DNA of 64,000 nt from Arthrobacter crusticola (GCF_004357995.1 NZ_SMTK01000002.1:310001-374000), one strand, 5' to 3'; counted from the first letter of the stretch, positions 41,183 to 51,016 are shown. Numbers and translations: made by a program. Notes: generated by a model from the letters alone, not told the origin.

Positions 41183-41896
41183 ATGGCTGCAGAAAAGATC
41201 GATGTACCGGCACCCGTCCGCCAGGTGCAGTCCCTGATCGCCGGCATCGAGGTCACCCTCGAGAAGTGGGCACAGGATCTCGGCAAGGACCTCTCGGACC
41301 TGAAGGGTATGGTTGCCGGCGCGGCCATTGACGGCCTCGTGCAGCCCGCGGTGAAGGGACTGCTTGCCAGGGACAGCCCCGAACTCGCCGGAGCGGGCTT
41401 CATCGCCAACTCCGGGCTTGTCGGCCCCGACCGCAGCTACATCGCCTGGTGGCAGGGGCCCCAGCTGGAGCGCGTTGATGCGCTGGCGAACTTCAGCCCC
41501 AGCTCCATGGAGCGCTACCTCAAGGCCGAGTGGTTCCGGATTCCGGTGGAATCCGGCATTCCGCACGCGACGGGGCCCTACATCGACTTCCTGTGCACGG
41601 ACGACTACGTCGTCACCTTCACCCACCCGGTCCGCAGGGAGGGCAGCGCGGAACTCGCCGGGATCGTCGGCACCGACGTCGCCGTGCGCACCCTCGAACA
41701 AAACCTCATCCGGGGCCTGCGCCAACTGGGGCCCGCAGCGTCACTCGTCAGCGCCGAAGGGCGGGTCGTTGTCTCCTCGTCGCTGTCCCTGGAGCCCGGG
41801 GACCTGATCTCCCTTGACGACGCTGGACTTTCCTACCCGGTGGGCCGGCGGTTCGCCATTGTGAGCGCGACGGAGGACGACGCGCCCCGGGGATGA
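41183..41896 (+). CDS. Soluble Cache-domain protein
   Basis: This 237-residue protein contains a small-molecule-binding Cache/PDC-like domain (about 95-200), with EWFRIPVESGIPHATGPYIDF and HPVRREGSAELAGIVGTDVAV. It has no signal peptide and no membrane segment, so unlike most Cache domains it should be cytoplasmic. ATG 41183 has AAGGAG 7 nt upstream; ATG 41153, overlapping the GntR stop, is the alternative. It may bind the imported amine compound and work with the GntR regulator as a co-sensor (inference). Confidence 0.75.
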   Translation: MAAEKIDVPAPVRQVQSLIAGIEVTLEKWAQDLGKDLSDLKGMVAGAAIDGLVQPAVKGLLARDSPELAGAGFIANSGLVGPDRSYIAWWQGPQLERVDALANFSPSSMERYLKAEWFRIPVESGIPHATGPYIDFLCTDDYVVTFTHPVRREGSAELAGIVGTDVAVRTLEQNLIRGLRQLGPAASLVSAEGRVVVSSSLSLEPGDLISLDDAGLSYPVGRRFAIVSATEDDAPRG

Positions 41897-41900
41897 ACCG

Positions 41901-42413
41901 CTAGATGCCGAAGGGGTTCGCGTAGTGGACCGTTCCCGCCGGGAGCGCCCGCTGCGGGTCGAGCGACAGGGCCATGAGGGCTTCGTCGGGAACGTCGATG
42001 CTGAGCCGGATCCCGGAGGCGGAGGCGCGCTCGAAGCCGAACCGGGGGTAGTAGTCCGGGTGCCCCAGGACGACCACGAAGGCTTCTCCCATGGCGCGGG
42101 CGGCGTTAAGGGCAGCCTGGACGGCAGCCGTACCGGCTCCGGTGCGTTGGCGGGAGGGGATGACCGCGCACGGTGCAAGACAGAGCGCGGGGGCGTCGCC
42201 GATGGAGCAGCGGGTGAGCAGGGCATGCCCAACCGGCTCGTCGTCGGCTGTGGTCACGACGATGGACAGGCCGTCGATCCAAGCCGGGTCGCCGCGCAGG
42301 GCTTCGACGAGATTGGCCTCATCCTCGGTATCAAAGGCTGCCGCGTTGATTGCGTGAATCGCTTCGATGTCGCGCGGCTCTTCGCGGCGGGTCCGCCATG
42401 CTTGGTGTCGCAC
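41901..42413 (-). CDS. GNAT-family N-acetyltransferase
   Basis: This 170-residue protein resembles YhbS-type acetyltransferases. It starts with RHQAWRTRREEPRDIEAIHAINAAAF, has the acetyl-CoA loop PSRQRTGAGTAAV near residue 92 and VVVLGHPDYYPRFGFERA near 115. GTG 42413 is supported by AGAGGA 7 nt upstream; longer in-frame starts lack this and would add a non-homologous N-terminus. The substrate is unknown. It converges with the Cache gene at 4 bp distance. Confidence 0.83.
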   Translation of the reverse strand: MRHQAWRTRREEPRDIEAIHAINAAAFDTEDEANLVEALRGDPAWIDGLSIVVTTADDEPVGHALLTRCSIGDAPALCLAPCAVIPSRQRTGAGTAAVQAALNAARAMGEAFVVVLGHPDYYPRFGFERASASGIRLSIDVPDEALMALSLDPQRALPAGTVHYANPFGI

Positions 42414-42634
42414 GTTCAGATCCTCTCGTTGATGCCAGGCGCTCCACCAGCTCCGGATGGACCCTGCGGCACGCAAATCCAACAGGCTTCTTGTTTCGGC
42501 CGGGAAAAGTCCCGCGATCGAACCCAGGCGGGTAGTCACACGGCGTTGTCGGGGGTACGTTCAGGCCAAGACGCGCTCCGGTGCAGCGGTTGCTTCGCCG
42601 GGGGCGCGTCCTCCCAACCAGTCCCGGGATCAGC

Positions 42635-43948
42635 ATGAGCGAACGGAATGGAAGTCGCAAGCCGCGTCGGCATTGGAGCGTGCGCCGGATGCTGTGGTCG
42701 GTCTGGCCTGCCATGCCGGCGTCGTTGGGTGAGGTGCCGAAGCGTCTTACGCCGGCCGCCACGCAGATTCTCCGGCTCACTGTGGCAGCAGTGGTCGCCT
42801 ACGTCGTCGCCGACATTCTCTTTCCCGGCATTCTCGACCTGACCGCACCGCTCACGGCTCTGCTGGTGGTTCAGGCCTCGACGGTCGGAACGCTCCTGAT
42901 GGGAATGGTCCGGGTCGGGGCGGTGCTCACCGGCGTTCTCATCGCCATCGGCGTCACAGCGATGATCGGACTGTCCTGGTGGAGCCTGGGCCTCGTGATC
43001 GCCGCCTCCCTGACCGCCGCCATGGTGCTGCGGCTGGGGGACCAGACGCTCGAGGCGCCCATCAGCGGGATGCTGATCCTTGCGGTCTCGACACCCGGCA
43101 TTGCGGCGGAGGTGCGCGTGGCGAACACCCTGATCGGCACGGTGGTGGGAATCGCGTTCAGCCTCGTGGTTCCGGTCGCGATCCCGAATTCGCGTGCCAG
43201 CGATGCGGTGCGGCGGGTCACCCGATCGCAGGCGGCGCTGATGGACGAGGTCGCACGGGCACTTGGTGATCGACCGCCGCATCCAGAGGAGGTGAAGGAA
43301 TGGTACGAGTGGTCAGACGACATCGCCAAGGAACTCCGCACCGCGTCGGCCGAGGTGGAAACGGTGAGGGAGAGCCGCCGGTTCAACCCGCGCGCGCTCG
43401 CAATGGCGGTTGTGTACCCGGGGCTTCGCGCTGCCCTGAACCGCTTGGAGAAGTGCCTCGCCGCCGAACGGGCTTTGCTCGTCGTCATCGGTAAAGCGGC
43501 GCCGGCGGAGCGGAGCGGATTGCCCGACCCGACCGAGAGGGAGCTTCGTCGGGCGTTTGCGTTCGTGCTTGACGATCTGGCGAACGGGCTGCGCGCCTTC
43601 GGCGACCTCGTCGAAGCCGAGTATGGCAGCGGCATGGGGGAGCGTGCCGACGAGGCGCTTGAACATATGCTCGAAAGTGTCCGCGAGACCCGGGCCGTAC
43701 TCACCGAGCTGATGCTCCTTGACGTTGATCCGCGGGAACAGAAGGAGTTGTGGATGCTCCAGGGCTCCGTGCTGGCCGCCATCGACCATGCGGTCTCGCA
43801 GCTCGACCTGGAGCACACCGAGCGCAGCACCAAGCCATGGCTGCAACGGATTGAAATCCCGAACCCCGGCATCGGCTGGCTGCCCAAGGTCGCACGGCGA
43901 TCACCGCGGCGAGGGGGTTCGAGCCGCGCCTCCCGGAGCGGGGGCTGA
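42635..43948 (+). CDS. FUSC/aromatic-acid-exporter-like membrane protein
   Basis: This 437-residue protein has an N-terminal membrane domain of about five to six segments (residues 30-170; ILRLTVAAVVAYVVADILFP first). A long helical cytoplasmic domain (about 185-410) with many charged residues follows. This is the arrangement of the ArAE/FUSC-like exporter family (DUF939 relatives). The C-terminal end is Arg/Ser/Gly rich. The substrate is unknown. It has no regulatory neighbour. Confidence 0.75.
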   Translation: MSERNGSRKPRRHWSVRRMLWSVWPAMPASLGEVPKRLTPAATQILRLTVAAVVAYVVADILFPGILDLTAPLTALLVVQASTVGTLLMGMVRVGAVLTGVLIAIGVTAMIGLSWWSLGLVIAASLTAAMVLRLGDQTLEAPISGMLILAVSTPGIAAEVRVANTLIGTVVGIAFSLVVPVAIPNSRASDAVRRVTRSQAALMDEVARALGDRPPHPEEVKEWYEWSDDIAKELRTASAEVETVRESRRFNPRALAMAVVYPGLRAALNRLEKCLAAERALLVVIGKAAPAERSGLPDPTERELRRAFAFVLDDLANGLRAFGDLVEAEYGSGMGERADEALEHMLESVRETRAVLTELMLLDVDPREQKELWMLQGSVLAAIDHAVSQLDLEHTERSTKPWLQRIEIPNPGIGWLPKVARRSPRRGGSSRASRSGG

Positions 43949-44019
43949 GTTTCAGGGACTTGGCGTCATCGGCAGGCGGCGGACTCGGGGTGAAGGACGC
44001 CACCGCCCAGCTGGGTTGC

Positions 44020-45204
44020 CTAGCCCCGCCCTCTCCGCAGCGAATACCAGGAGCCGCCCGCAACCAGTGCGAGTCCCGCACCGGTGACGCCGAAGACTCC
44101 TGCCACCCCGGCGGACGCCGCGACAAGGCCCACCGCCGCGGGGATCGCCGACTGGCCCAGCCGGTTCGCGCTCAGCCGCAGGGCCAGCCAGGTGCCCTGC
44201 GTGCCCCGGGGTGCCTCAAGGGAAATCACGGTCATGGTCAGCGGCTGCCCGATGCCCAGCGCCACCCCCGCCACCACCAGGACGGCGGCCAGCGCCACCA
44301 GGTTCAGCGGCGCGGCGAGTGCGCCCACGGCAAGCGCCGACACCGCCGTGGAGAGGGCGATCAGTTCGGCCCGGCCGAACCGGGCCACGAGCGGCCCGAG
44401 GTAGAGCCGCGAGGCCATCGTTGCCCCGGCCCGCACGCTGAGCAGGATGCCGACAACGGCGGCCGGGATCCCGCGCTCCACGCCCAGCGCCGGAAGGTAC
44501 ACCGCGATCAGGTCGATGGCACCCAGCACCATGGCACTGACCACCATCGCCCCGAACAGCTTCCCCCGGGACCGGCGGGTGGTCCGGGTGAACGTGCTGC
44601 CCAGGCTGCCCCGGGGTATCTCCGGCCGCACCCCGGCCCTGCCCGTCCGCCGCGGGTGGCGCACCAGGGGGAAGGTGAGTACCAGCAGGACGATGGCGGA
44701 GGCGGTGTAGGCCAGGAACAGCGCCCGGGTGTCGGGCAGCACCCGGCCGCCCCCGAACACCGGAATCAACAACGGCCCCACGGCCTGCCCGGCCGACCCG
44801 GCGAAGGTGTAGAGGCCGAACGCCGCATCAAGCCGACCGGACTCTCCCTCGGCGATCCGGCTCTGCTGGCCCACTACGCACATGAGGTGCCCGAGCCCGA
44901 GCACTCCGTTCCATAGCAGCAGCAGCTCAAGGGATGACGACGCGAACACCAGCCCGGCCCCGGCCCCGGCCATGAGCATTGCGCCGCCGAGCAGCACCGC
45001 GCGTTGGTGCCCGGCGTCGGTGGCCCGGCCCACCAGGACGGCGATGAACAGCGGCAGGAGCGCGAAGCTCGCCGCGATCAGTCCGAGCAGCGCCGGCTCG
45101 ACGCCGAGCTCCAGGGCGCGGTAGGCAGCGGCGGGACGCACGATATAGGCAGCCAGCTGGAGGAACATGGCGTGGAGGAGCAGCACCCAAGGCCACCGGC
45201 GCAC
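44020..45204 (-). CDS. MFS transporter
   Basis: This 394-residue protein has about twelve hydrophobic segments. The loop VLVGRATDAGHQRAVLLGG near residue 60 corresponds to the conserved MFS loop 2-3. The start is placed at GTG 45204, just before the first segment (RRWPWVLLLHAMF), because farther upstream the frame enters the response-regulator gene. It lies 34 nt behind the CitB-type regulator on the same strand, so it could be the third gene of that operon. The substrate is unknown. Confidence 0.82.
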   Translation of the reverse strand: MRRWPWVLLLHAMFLQLAAYIVRPAAAYRALELGVEPALLGLIAASFALLPLFIAVLVGRATDAGHQRAVLLGGAMLMAGAGAGLVFASSSLELLLLWNGVLGLGHLMCVVGQQSRIAEGESGRLDAAFGLYTFAGSAGQAVGPLLIPVFGGGRVLPDTRALFLAYTASAIVLLVLTFPLVRHPRRTGRAGVRPEIPRGSLGSTFTRTTRRSRGKLFGAMVVSAMVLGAIDLIAVYLPALGVERGIPAAVVGILLSVRAGATMASRLYLGPLVARFGRAELIALSTAVSALAVGALAAPLNLVALAAVLVVAGVALGIGQPLTMTVISLEAPRGTQGTWLALRLSANRLGQSAIPAAVGLVAASAGVAGVFGVTGAGLALVAGGSWYSLRRGRG

Positions 45205-45238
45205 TACCGGCCCCGCACCGGTGGCAGGGGCCGGGCGT

Positions 45239-45961
45239 TCAGCGCCCGGTCCAGAGGTAGAACTTCTCCGGCCGTCCGGCGCTGCCGTAGCGCGGAACGA
45301 TGCGCACCTGGCCCTTCGTGACAAGGAATTCGAGGTAGCGGCGGGCGCTCACCCGGGCCATCCCGAGGCGCTCGGCGACCTCCGAGGCCGAGGCGCCGTC
45401 CGGCCGGGTCCGCAGGTCGGCGACGACGGCGTCGAGGGTGGGCGCCGACAGTCCCTTGGGCGTCGGGCCCTGCGCCGCGCGGACCGCCCCGGCCGGGGCC
45501 CCGGGGCCTGTGGGCCGCAGGAGCTGGTCGATGCGGTGCTGATCCAGCGCCGCCGCGCCCACCGAGGCGTGGGTAGCCACGGCCCGGTGGTATTCCACGT
45601 AGGCGTCGAGCCGCTGGTTGAGGACCCGGGAGTTGAACGGCTTCACCAGATAGTGGAGCACGCCGCCGGCCACCGCTGCCCGCACCGTCTCCAGTTCCCG
45701 GGCAGCGGTGATGGCGATGATGTCCACGGGATCCCCCGGCAGGTTCCGGGCGGCGCGCAGCACCTCGATCCCGGACATGTCCGGCAGGTGGATATCGAGC
45801 AGGACGAGCTGGGGCTTCAACAGGTCAACGAGTTCGAGCGCGCGGGCGCCGGTGTGCGCCACGCCGACGACGTCGAAGCCGCCGTGGGCCAGCAGGAACC
45901 CGGTGTGGACCCCGGCGACCTCGGAGTCGTCGTCGACCACCACGGTGCGGATCGGGCTCAT
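45239..45961 (-). CDS. citB: CitB/DctR-type response regulator
   Basis: This 240-residue protein has a receiver domain with acidic pocket VVVDDDSE near residue 8, phospho-acceptor Asp in QLVLLDIHLPD near 55, and Lys in HYLVKPFNS. The C-terminal DNA-binding part (ASEVAERLGMARVSARRYLEFLV near 192) is typical of CitB/DcuR regulators. It overlaps the kinase gene by 4 nt (ATGA). It should activate the divergent tctCBA operon when a di- or tricarboxylate is present, as CitAB does in corynebacteria (inference). Confidence 0.88.
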   Translation of the reverse strand: MSPIRTVVVDDDSEVAGVHTGFLLAHGGFDVVGVAHTGARALELVDLLKPQLVLLDIHLPDMSGIEVLRAARNLPGDPVDIIAITAARELETVRAAVAGGVLHYLVKPFNSRVLNQRLDAYVEYHRAVATHASVGAAALDQHRIDQLLRPTGPGAPAGAVRAAQGPTPKGLSAPTLDAVVADLRTRPDGASASEVAERLGMARVSARRYLEFLVTKGQVRIVPRYGSAGRPEKFYLWTGR

Positions 45962-47541
45962 GATGCCTGCAGGGGTCGGCCCGCGGGCTGGCGGGCGAGG
46001 AAGACGGTGAACTCGGCGCCACCCAGCAGCGACTCCTCGACGACGACCTGCCCGTGCCGGCGTTCGGCGATCCGCGTCACGAGGGCCAGGCCGAAGCCGC
46101 GGGTGCCTGCACTCCCGCCGTCCTTCGTCGAGAAGCCGGAGGAGAAGATCCGGCCAAGCACCTCGTCCGGCACGCCGGGGCCGTCGTCGGCCACGGTGAT
46201 GCGGAGAATCTCCGGTCCGGATTCAAGGTCCACGCTGATCGTGCCGTCGGCGCCGACGGCCTCCATCGCATTGTCGATGAGGTTGCCGAGGATGGTGACG
46301 GCGTCGGTGGTGCCGTCGGGCTCGAGGGTGGAGGTTTCCGTTACCGCGAGGGTGATGTCCTTCTCGGCGCAGATGGTGCTCTTGGCCATCAGCAGGCTCG
46401 CGGCGTCGGGATCGGTGATGCCCGGGGCGATGCTGCCCGAGATCAGGGCGCCGCCGTGGCCGGAGCGGGAGATGAAGTCGACCGCCTGCTCCGTGCGGCC
46501 CAATTCGAGCAGCCCGGACACTGTGTGCATGCGGTTGGCGAACTCGTGGGCCTGCGCGCGCAGGGCGGCGGTGACGTCCCGGGCGCCGTCGAGGTCCGTG
46601 AGGAGCTGGTGGAGTTCGGTGCGGTCGCGCAGGATCATCACGTTGCCGACCCGCTTGGAGTCGACGACGGCGTCGGTGGTCCGTGCCAGCAGGACCCGCT
46701 CGCCCACGAGGACCGTCTCGTCGACGTCGCCGGGGGAGGTGAGGAGCCGGGCCAGGGCGGGATCGAGCACCGCGGAGGCGTGCCGGCCGGTGGCAGCGTC
46801 GTCGAGCTCGAGCAGCCGCTTGGCCTCGTCGTTCATCAGGGCGATCCGGCCGGTTTCGTCGACGGCCACCATTCCCTCGCTGATGCCGTGAAGCATGGCA
46901 TCGCGGGTCTCCAGCAGGGAGGCGATTTCCTCGGGTTCGAGCTTGTAGATGCGGCGCCAGACCAGGCGGGAGATATAGATCGATCCGGCCGAGCCGACCA
47001 GCGCCGCAGCCACCAGCCAGATCAGCAGGCGGGGGAGGTCCTCGAAGAGGTCCTCCCGGAGCTCGGACTCAAGGGTGCCCACCGAGGCCGTGCCGATAAT
47101 CTCGCCAGCCGCGGAGTAAATCGGAACCTTCACGCGCCACGACTCCCCGAGGGTGCCGGTCTGCGTACCGACGTAGATTTCGCCGGAGAGCGGGACCGAC
47201 GGGTCGGTGGACACGACCTTGCCGATCAGCTCCGGGTTCGGGTGGGAATACCTCACCCCGCGCTCGTCGGTCACCACCACGTACGTCACCCCGGTGGACT
47301 GGGCGATCAGATCGGCGATCGGCTGGATGGTGGCGCTGGGCTCCGGGTCGTCGAACGCCTCGATGATCGAGGGCAGCTGCGCCACCGACTGCGCCACCCC
47401 CACCATGCGGTCCTCATACTGGTCGCGGATCTGCTGCATCTGGCTCGCGACGGCCGTTGATCCGGCCACCAGGACGACGGCGAGCACGATGAACAACTGC
47501 AGCAGGAACAGCTGGAACCGCAGCGACATCGTCCGGACCAT
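45958..47541 (-). CDS. citA: CitA/DcuS-type sensor histidine kinase
   Basis: This 527-residue membrane kinase has a transmembrane helix near residues 8-28 and an extracytoplasmic Cache/PDC carboxylate sensor (about 35-165). A second helix (LLIWLVAAALVGSAGSIYIS near 173) and a PAS domain (about 205-300) come next. The kinase core has LRAQAHEFANRMHTVSGLLEL near 333 with the phospho-acceptor His in AHEFANRMH. Last are the ATPase motifs NLIDNAMEA, VADDGPGVP and GTRGFGLALV. It forms a pair with the overlapping response-regulator gene and faces the tct operon. Confidence 0.9.
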   Translation of the reverse strand: MVRTMSLRFQLFLLQLFIVLAVVLVAGSTAVASQMQQIRDQYEDRMVGVAQSVAQLPSIIEAFDDPEPSATIQPIADLIAQSTGVTYVVVTDERGVRYSHPNPELIGKVVSTDPSVPLSGEIYVGTQTGTLGESWRVKVPIYSAAGEIIGTASVGTLESELREDLFEDLPRLLIWLVAAALVGSAGSIYISRLVWRRIYKLEPEEIASLLETRDAMLHGISEGMVAVDETGRIALMNDEAKRLLELDDAATGRHASAVLDPALARLLTSPGDVDETVLVGERVLLARTTDAVVDSKRVGNVMILRDRTELHQLLTDLDGARDVTAALRAQAHEFANRMHTVSGLLELGRTEQAVDFISRSGHGGALISGSIAPGITDPDAASLLMAKSTICAEKDITLAVTETSTLEPDGTTDAVTILGNLIDNAMEAVGADGTISVDLESGPEILRITVADDGPGVPDEVLGRIFSSGFSTKDGGSAGTRGFGLALVTRIAERRHGQVVVEESLLGGAEFTVFLARQPAGRPLQAS

Positions 47542-47612
47542 GCGCCCATTGTGGCACGGCAGCGGGCCGCAGCGGCGCGGAATTCCGCCTGATCGCCGGG
47601 ACCATAAAGACC

Positions 47613-47676
47613 AATACGAGCGTTACGACCGTATTCTTCCGATGCCTTTGACACGTTCCTACGCTGAAACGAGCGT
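47613..47676. promoter_or_regulatory. Direct-repeat region between citA and tctC
   Basis: ACGAGCGT occurs at 47616-47623 and 47669-47676, 53 bp apart (about five helical turns). AATACG (47613-47618) and CGTATT (47630-47635) form perfect arms around the first copy. A -35-like TTGACA is at 47648-47653, but its -10 partner is poor, as expected for an activator-dependent promoter. These are candidate binding sites for the CitB-type regulator. Confidence 0.4.
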
Positions 47677-47713
47677 GGTGATCCACATCACATCTCAAGG
47701 AAGAGACACCCCC

Positions 47714-48721
47714 ATGAAGATCAACCCAGCCGGCCCGCGCCGAACCACCCTGACAGCACTCGCCCTGGCATCCGCGCTTGCTCTTTCGGCCTGCGGCTCG
47801 ATGACCGAGAGCACCACCGGGAGCGGCGGCGGCGACGCCATCGACAAGCTCAACATTGTGGTCCCGGCCGACCCGGGAGGCGGCTGGGACCAGACCGGCC
47901 GCGCCATGCAGAAGGACCTGCAGGACAACGACCTCGTCGAGACGGCCTCCGTGGTCAACGTCGGCGGCGCCGGTGGAACCAACGGGCTGGCCCAGCTCGC
48001 CACCGAGACCGATCCGAACACCCTGATGGTCATGGGTTATGTGATGGTGGGGGCGGTGGAGACGAACAACGCGGCGAACCGGATCGAGGACACGACGCCG
48101 ATCGCCCGCATGACGGACGAGCCGCTCGTCGTCGTCGTCCCGGCCGACTCGCCGTACCAGAACATGCAGGACCTCCTCGATGACATCGAGGCCAAGGGCC
48201 AAGGCGTCTCCATCACCGGCGGCTCCGCCGGCGGCGCCGACCACATCCTCGCCGGCATGGTCCTCAAGGAGGCCGGTATCGCCCCCGACAAGCTGAATTA
48301 CATCCCATACTCCGGGGGCGGGGAATCCCTCGCCGCGCTGCTGGGCAACAAGGTCAACGCCGGCATCTCCGGCGTCGGCGAATACGCCGAGCAGGTCGAG
48401 GCCGGCAAGCTGCGTGCCCTCGCCGTCTCCGGCGACGAGGCCGCCCCGCAGCTTCCCGAGGTCCAGACCCTCACCGATCAGGGCATCGACGTGGTGCTCA
48501 CCAACTGGCGCGGCGTCGTCGCACCGGGGTCGATCGACGAGGCGCAGGCCGACAAGCTCACCGAACTCGTCACCGACCTCCACGAGACCGAGTCCTGGAA
48601 GACGACCCTCAAGGAGAACAACTGGTCCGATGCGTTCCTGACGGGTGAGGAGTTCGACACCTTCCTCACCGAGGACATCGCCACGGTGAAGACCACCCTG
48701 ACCGAGATCGGCCTGCTGTAG
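47714..48721 (+). CDS. tctC: Tripartite tricarboxylate transporter binding protein TctC
   Basis: This 335-residue lipoprotein has a signal peptide ending LALSAC. The mature domain shows the TctC/Bug signatures: NIVVPADPGGGWDQTGRAM near residue 47, VVNVGGAGGTNGLAQLA, SITGGSAGGADHI and YIPYSGGGESLAALLGNKV. The family binds citrate and other carboxylates outside the membrane and delivers them to TctAB. ATG 47714 follows AAGGAAG. It is the first gene of the tctCBA-uspA operon and faces citAB. Confidence 0.92.
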   Translation: MKINPAGPRRTTLTALALASALALSACGSMTESTTGSGGGDAIDKLNIVVPADPGGGWDQTGRAMQKDLQDNDLVETASVVNVGGAGGTNGLAQLATETDPNTLMVMGYVMVGAVETNNAANRIEDTTPIARMTDEPLVVVVPADSPYQNMQDLLDDIEAKGQGVSITGGSAGGADHILAGMVLKEAGIAPDKLNYIPYSGGGESLAALLGNKVNAGISGVGEYAEQVEAGKLRALAVSGDEAAPQLPEVQTLTDQGIDVVLTNWRGVVAPGSIDEAQADKLTELVTDLHETESWKTTLKENNWSDAFLTGEEFDTFLTEDIATVKTTLTEIGLL

Positions 48722-48723
48722 CC

Positions 48724-49266
48724 ATGAGCATGTCAACCTCCAGCCCCGCCGGGAGCGGCACCGCCGCCGCTCCCGGCCGGCCGATCGGAGAGCTCATCTT
48801 CGCGCTCATCGTGATCAGCGTCGGCGTGGTGGGATTCGTGGCCGGGGCCTCCATCCAGACCCCGCCCTCCGCCAGCGATATCGGCCCCAAGGCCTTTCCC
48901 TACCTGGTCTCGGGCATGCTCGTCCTCGTCGGGGCAGGTCTGGTCATCCAGCTGCTGCGCGGCGGAACCGGCGTGCCGGAGGAGGGGGAGGACGTCGACC
49001 CGAACATCGCCACCGACTGGGCGACCGTCGGGAAGCTCGCAGGCTTCGTCCTGCTCCACTCCTTCCTGATCGTGCCCCTGGGCTGGCCCGTTGCGGCCGC
49101 GGTGCTGTTCTTCGGGGCCGCGTGGTCCCTCGGCGCCCGGCCCTGGTTCCGCAACCTGATCACCGCCATCGTCCTGGCACTCGTCCTGCAGTTCGTCTTC
49201 GCCGGGCTGCTCGGTGTCTCCCTGCCCGCGGGCTTCCTTGAAGGGTTTGGTGTCTTCAGTGGATAA
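48724..49266 (+). CDS. tctB: Tripartite tricarboxylate transporter small membrane subunit TctB
   Basis: This 180-residue protein has four hydrophobic segments, and DIGPKAFPYLVSGMLVLVGAG near residue 43 is the family hallmark. It starts 2 nt after the tctC stop and overlaps tctA by 8 nt. It forms the small membrane subunit alongside TctA. Confidence 0.9.
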   Translation: MSMSTSSPAGSGTAAAPGRPIGELIFALIVISVGVVGFVAGASIQTPPSASDIGPKAFPYLVSGMLVLVGAGLVIQLLRGGTGVPEEGEDVDPNIATDWATVGKLAGFVLLHSFLIVPLGWPVAAAVLFFGAAWSLGARPWFRNLITAIVLALVLQFVFAGLLGVSLPAGFLEGFGVFSG

Positions 49267-51016
49267 CTTCATGAGCCTGCTCGAAGGCTTCGCCGTCGCG
49301 GCGCAGCCGATGTACCTGCTCTTCGCACTGGGCGGGGTGCTCGTGGGCACCGCCGTCGGGGTGCTTCCCGGCATCGGGCCCGCCATGACCGTGGCGCTGC
49401 TGATGCCGCTGACCTACAGCCTTGAGCCGACGGCGGCCATCATCGTCTTCGCCGGCATCTACTACGGCGGCATGTACGGCGGCTCGACCACCTCCATCCT
49501 GCTCAACACTCCCGGGGAGTCCTCCTCGATCGTCACGGCCCTCGAAGGCAACCGGATGGCCAAGGCCGGCCGCGGCGCCGCGGCGCTGGCCACCGCGGCG
49601 GTCGGCTCGTTCATCGCCGGCACCATTGCCACCGTCCTGCTGAGCTTCGTGGCCCCCTACGTGGCGGCATTCGCCGTGCAGATCGGTCCGGTCGAGTACG
49701 TCGCCCTCATGGTCGTCGCCTTCCTGACGGTCGGGGCCCTGCTGGGGTCTTCGGTGCTGCGCGGCCTCGCCTCCCTGGCCCTTGGCCTGTTCATCGCCAC
49801 CATGGGCTTCGATTCGCTGACAGCCCAGCAGCGGTACACCTTCGGCAGCCCGTTCCTTGCCGACGGGATCGACGTCGTCCTGGTCGCCGTCGCGCTGTTC
49901 GCCGTCGGCGAGGCGCTCTACGTCGCCTCCCGGCTGCGCCACGGGCCCATCAAGGTCATCCCGGTGACCGGTGGCTGGACCAAGTGGATGCGCAAGGAGG
50001 ACTGGAGGCGCTCCTGGCGGCCGTGGCTCCGCGGCACCGCCATCGGCTTCCCCGTTGGCACCATCCCGGCCGGCGGCGCCGACGTCGCCACCTTCCTCTC
50101 CTACGCCTCCGAGCGCAAGCTCGCCAAGGGCGCCCGGAAGAAGCAGTTCGGCAAGGGCGCGATCGAGGGCGTCGCCGGACCGGAGGCCGCGAACAACGCC
50201 GCCGCCGCCGGTGTGCTGGTGCCGCTGCTCACCCTCGGCATTCCCACGACCGCCACCGCCGCGATGCTCCTGGTGGCGTTCCAGCGCTACCAGATCCCGG
50301 TCGGGCCGCAGCTGTTCGAAAACGACAGCGCGCTGGTGTGGGCCCTGATCGCCAGCCTCTATGTCGGCAACCTCATGCTGCTGGTGCTCAACCTTCCCCT
50401 GGTTGGCATCTGGGTCAAGATCCTCCAGATCCCGCGGCCCTACCTCTATGCCGGCATCCTCGTGTTCGCCGCCCTGGGCGCGTTCTCGGTGAACTTCACG
50501 CCCATTGACGTGATCATCCTCCTGATCCTCGGCATCCTCGGGTTCTTCATGCGGCGCTACGGCTACCCGGTGGCACCCATGGTGGTCGGGCTGATCCTCG
50601 GCCCGATCTTCGAAAACCAGCTGCGGCGCTCCCTGGCCATTTCCCAGGGTGATCCGGTGGCGCTGGTCTCCTCGCCGATCGCCGCGGCTATCTACGTGGT
50701 GCTGATCATCATCTTCGTCCTGTCCTTCTGGATGAGGAAGCGGCAGAGTGCGATGGAGGCGGAGACCACCGCTGACCTCGAGGGAGGCGTCGATGACGGC
50801 GCGGATACTCCCCGCGCGACGGTCGCACAGGGCGGCCCGGACGCCGATGGGACTTCGGGTGCGGCACCCGCGGGGCCCGGTGATCCGGCGGAATCCGCCC
50901 ATCCGGGTGCGGCGGCCGGTGTCCCCGGCGCCGAGAGCGCTCCCGGGCCGGACACGGTGTCCGGTGGGGCCCACTCCGGAGCCTCAAGCACCAAGAACCG
51001 AAAGGAAAGCCCATGA
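49259..51016 (+). CDS. tctA: Tripartite tricarboxylate transporter large membrane subunit TctA
   Basis: This 585-residue protein has about twelve membrane segments. [22 protein letters not shown] near residue 27 and [15 protein letters not shown] near 75 carry the conserved Gly/Pro motifs. [21 protein letters not shown] near 265 is a second such block. The start is taken as GTG 49259 ([11 protein letters not shown]); GTG 49250 and ATG 49271 are alternatives. After the last segment there is an unusual 90-residue Gly/Ala/Pro/Asp-rich tail, probably disordered and cytoplasmic. The stop overlaps the UspA start (ATGA). Confidence 0.92.
   Translation: MDNFMSLLEGFAVAAQPMYLLFALGGVLVGTAVGVLPGIGPAMTVALLMPLTYSLEPTAAIIVFAGIYYGGMYGGSTTSILLNTPGESSSIVTALEGNRMAKAGRGAAALATAAVGSFIAGTIATVLLSFVAPYVAAFAVQIGPVEYVALMVVAFLTVGALLGSSVLRGLASLALGLFIATMGFDSLTAQQRYTFGSPFLADGIDVVLVAVALFAVGEALYVASRLRHGPIKVIPVTGGWTKWMRKEDWRRSWRPWLRGTAIGFPVGTIPAGGADVATFLSYASERKLAKGARKKQFGKGAIEGVAGPEAANNAAAAGVLVPLLTLGIPTTATAAMLLVAFQRYQIPVGPQLFENDSALVWALIASLYVGNLMLLVLNLPLVGIWVKILQIPRPYLYAGILVFAALGAFSVNFTPIDVIILLILGILGFFMRRYGYPVAPMVVGLILGPIFENQLRRSLAISQGDPVALVSSPIAAAIYVVLIIIFVLSFWMRKRQSAMEAETTADLEGGVDDGADTPRATVAQGGPDADGTSGAAPAGPGDPAESAHPGAAAGVPGAESAPGPDTVSGGAHSGASSTKNRKESP

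Noticed and set aside
42430-42540. tRNA-like pieces (minus strand AGCTGGTGGAGCGCC and GGGTTCGATCG)
   Set aside because: The T-arm-like piece lacks matching 5-bp stem halves, the two pieces are in the wrong order for a tRNA on that strand, and no acceptor stem can be drawn.
49256-50974. Long minus-strand open frame opposite tctA
   Set aside because: The translation is almost entirely Asp/Gly/Arg/Gln/His, typical of an antisense reading of membrane-protein codons.
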